A stretch of DNA of 64,000 nucleotides from Psoroptes ovis (Eukaryota; Arthropoda; Arachnida; Sarcoptiformes; Psoroptidae). The stretch lies in contig PQWQ01000001.1 in the NCBI GenBank assembly GCA_002943765.1, forward strand, positions 2,453,501 through 2,517,500, written 5' to 3'. Positions 61,978-64,000 of this stretch are shown here, one piece after another. The notes beneath the pieces are model-generated. The model was not told where the DNA came from, ran no database searches, and saw only the letters and a list, made by a program, of their open reading frames with translations. Position numbers and translations under genes: made by a program. Positions within the stretch are counted from its first letter, which is position 1; every line of letters begins with the position of its first letter.

Positions 61978-64000
61978 AGACTAATGAGGGCACATGTACC
62001 ATCATGGTCTTATTTATCATTTGTACATAAATTCAAAACTGAATATATATTCACAGTATGTAAAACTGCAGCGAATATATCAGATAAATATATTGGCGCG
62101 CAGGATTTTAATGAAAAATATATATTAGTCCATGAAACCTAAATAAAATGAAATAATAACGAAAAAAATGGGTCCAAACCATCAATTTTTTAATAATAAT
62201 TTTTTGTTTCATTTCTATTTTTAGAATTCCGTTTAATATTATTATTATTATTTTATTGAAATAATTTTCTCTCTTTGAACTTTCTGAATCTCTTTCTCGC
62301 TCGCTCTCTTTGACTGTATTATTTCATTTCATTTTTTTCATATTTTTACGATAAAATTATACACAAGAATAATACAAAAATATAAATATTTCATCATGAA
62401 TTGAAGAATTGAATATTATGGAAAAAATTTGCGGATTTTTTCATTTTTATTTTTGATTCTTTAAATGATAAAGAATAAAATTTATGAAATTCTTAATATT
62501 TTTTCAATTATATTTTATTGTTTTTTTTTTTGTTTTTTGCTGCAATTTTCTTGTATTTGTTATATTTTACTGCTGGTATATTGTTCCTAATGTTCCATGA
62601 AATCAATTGTTCCAGATTATTTGGGATTTAATATTTGTTCTGATTTTTTTTAAAGATTTTCCTCAGATTTTTCAGTGTTTCAGGATTTAGAATATTTTCA
62701 TGTAATTTTTCACATTTTAAAGAATACAAGAAACACATTTTTCATTGATTCTGTTTCCGATTATACTTTTGTATAATAGAAAATAACTTTTACAAGAATG
62801 AAAACATAATCGATAAATTATATCATTTCATAATCGATATTTATTCTTTGTGTGTGTGTAACAGGAATCCGGAATCAGATTCTTGAATTACTTGAATCTC
62901 GATTATTTTTAGAATTTTTTTAAAATCAAAATTTGGAATGATTTGAAAACGACAAGTCATTTCAAATGTAATATGATAATTAATTGTCATTATTTTTCAT
63001 TATAAAATCATTATTATTATTATTTGATTTTAATTCCGCTTTTGATATTAATTTTGATTTGTTACGATCACTATAACAATTATTATTTAATAGAAACTAA
63101 TACATATACAACAACAATTGTCGAAATGTATTTTTATAATATTCAAAATATTTTTTTTTTCGTTTTCTTGGAATACTTTTTTTATTGTATTTTATATTTA
63201 ATTTCAATTTCTTTTTTTCTTTACCCAAATGAATCGAAATCAGAGAATTCATCAACATTCAGCAGCAGAATCAGAGAATCAGCAGAGAATTACATTGAAA
63301 TTGAATTCTCTTGTAATATTATTTGTTTGTTCGTTTGTTTCTAAAATTAGAATTCACTTTGACAAGGGAATTGAATGTAGAATTAGATAAAATACAAATA
63401 TACATTGATATATATAACTGTTTTATTATTTCAATGAATTAATATAAAAAAGAAGAAGAATGAGGCAAAAAATAATGGATATAGGATGGGGATCGATGAT
63501 GAAACACTGTCATGAGGATAAATATGGGGATGAAAAAAAAAATCGTTCCAGAAACTTATATTTTTTAAGCACATTTTATCATCAAAAGATATCTATGATA
63601 AAGGCAGCATGCGTAATGATTCCAATCATTTCTTATATAAGAATTTAGTTTATATATCCTCTCTCCCTCACACTTACCAGAATATGGACACATATTTTTT
63701 AATTTGATTTTTTTTCGCTCTTCATAATCTAAAAATGGAATCATGATTATACCAAAATTAATTTTAAAAAATACAAGAATTTCAATGACCATTCAGTTCT
63801 CTCTACGATAAGTGTATGGATTTGATGCGTTGTTCCGAATACATAAAAGATATGAAAATACAAAACAACAACTAAAAAAGCAAACCGAATAAGCGTACTA
63901 AAAATAGTACAAAAAAAAAATTTAAAAAAATAAATTATTCTTTTTGAACAAATAACATTTTAATTTCAATTTTCAAATTTTCTTCTATTTGTTTCAATAT
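61978..64000. other. Right-hand spacer, no gene seen
   Basis: AT-rich DNA with homopolymers and short simple repeats. The frames at 63024-63344 and 63460-63648 have no recognisable domain. Confidence 0.55.

Noticed and set aside
61766..62020. 84-codon minus-strand frame
   Set aside because: It is the translation of the hAT MITE, not a gene.

Overview
This is eukaryotic, very AT-rich nuclear DNA: long runs of A and T, ATT and GAT microsatellites, and spliced genes with GT-AG introns. The protein-coding signal is arthropod-like, and the base composition, compact HDAC4 introns and repeat types would fit an acariform mite of the Dermatophagoides/Sarcoptes kind. The species assignment is inference only.

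Two host genes can be supported, both on the minus strand. (1) A class A (rhodopsin-type) neuropeptide receptor of the NPY/RYamide/luqin-like group. Its coding exons lie at 20382-19247, 12624-12489 and 1838-1695, joined in phase. The last exon, expected to start at the conserved NPxxY region of helix 7, must lie beyond the left edge. The introns are 6.6 kb and 10.6 kb. (2) A complete class IIa histone deacetylase (HDAC4 type) from 48795 to 42547. I resolved 13 coding exons, every junction keeps phase, and the sum is 4524 nt (1507 residues plus stop). It has the Gln-rich N-terminus, MEF2-binding and 14-3-3 motifs, ankyrin-binding motif, class IIa zinc-binding region and catalytic domain. Its active site is unusual: the first His of the catalytic pair is Ser, and the Tyr that vertebrate class IIa enzymes have lost is present.

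The rest is intergenic or intronic DNA with mobile elements in two clusters. Between 22.6 and 36.2 kb there is a nearly full-length Ty3/gypsy-type LTR element (23729-30187) with gag, a -1 frameshift signal, and pol. Its 5' LTR is broken by a truncated, antisense Ty1/copia element. Around it lie degenerate pieces of BEL/Pao-like, gypsy-like and piggyBac elements. Between 59.7 and 62.0 kb there is a broken mariner, a broken IS630/Tc1-type transposase and two 187-bp hAT-type MITEs with exact 8-bp target-site duplications. Other short non-autonomous elements are scattered through the introns and spacers: a mariner-like family with TTAGGTTGTCC-type ends, two further hAT-type elements and one piggyBac-type element. 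A further retroelement gag fragment with a putative LTR sits at the left edge, next to the last receptor exon in the window.

I found no tRNA, rRNA, CRISPR array or prokaryotic feature. Long spacers (36.3-42.5, 48.8-59.7 and 62.0-64.0 kb) contain only AT-rich low-complexity DNA, microsatellites and MITEs as far as I can read.
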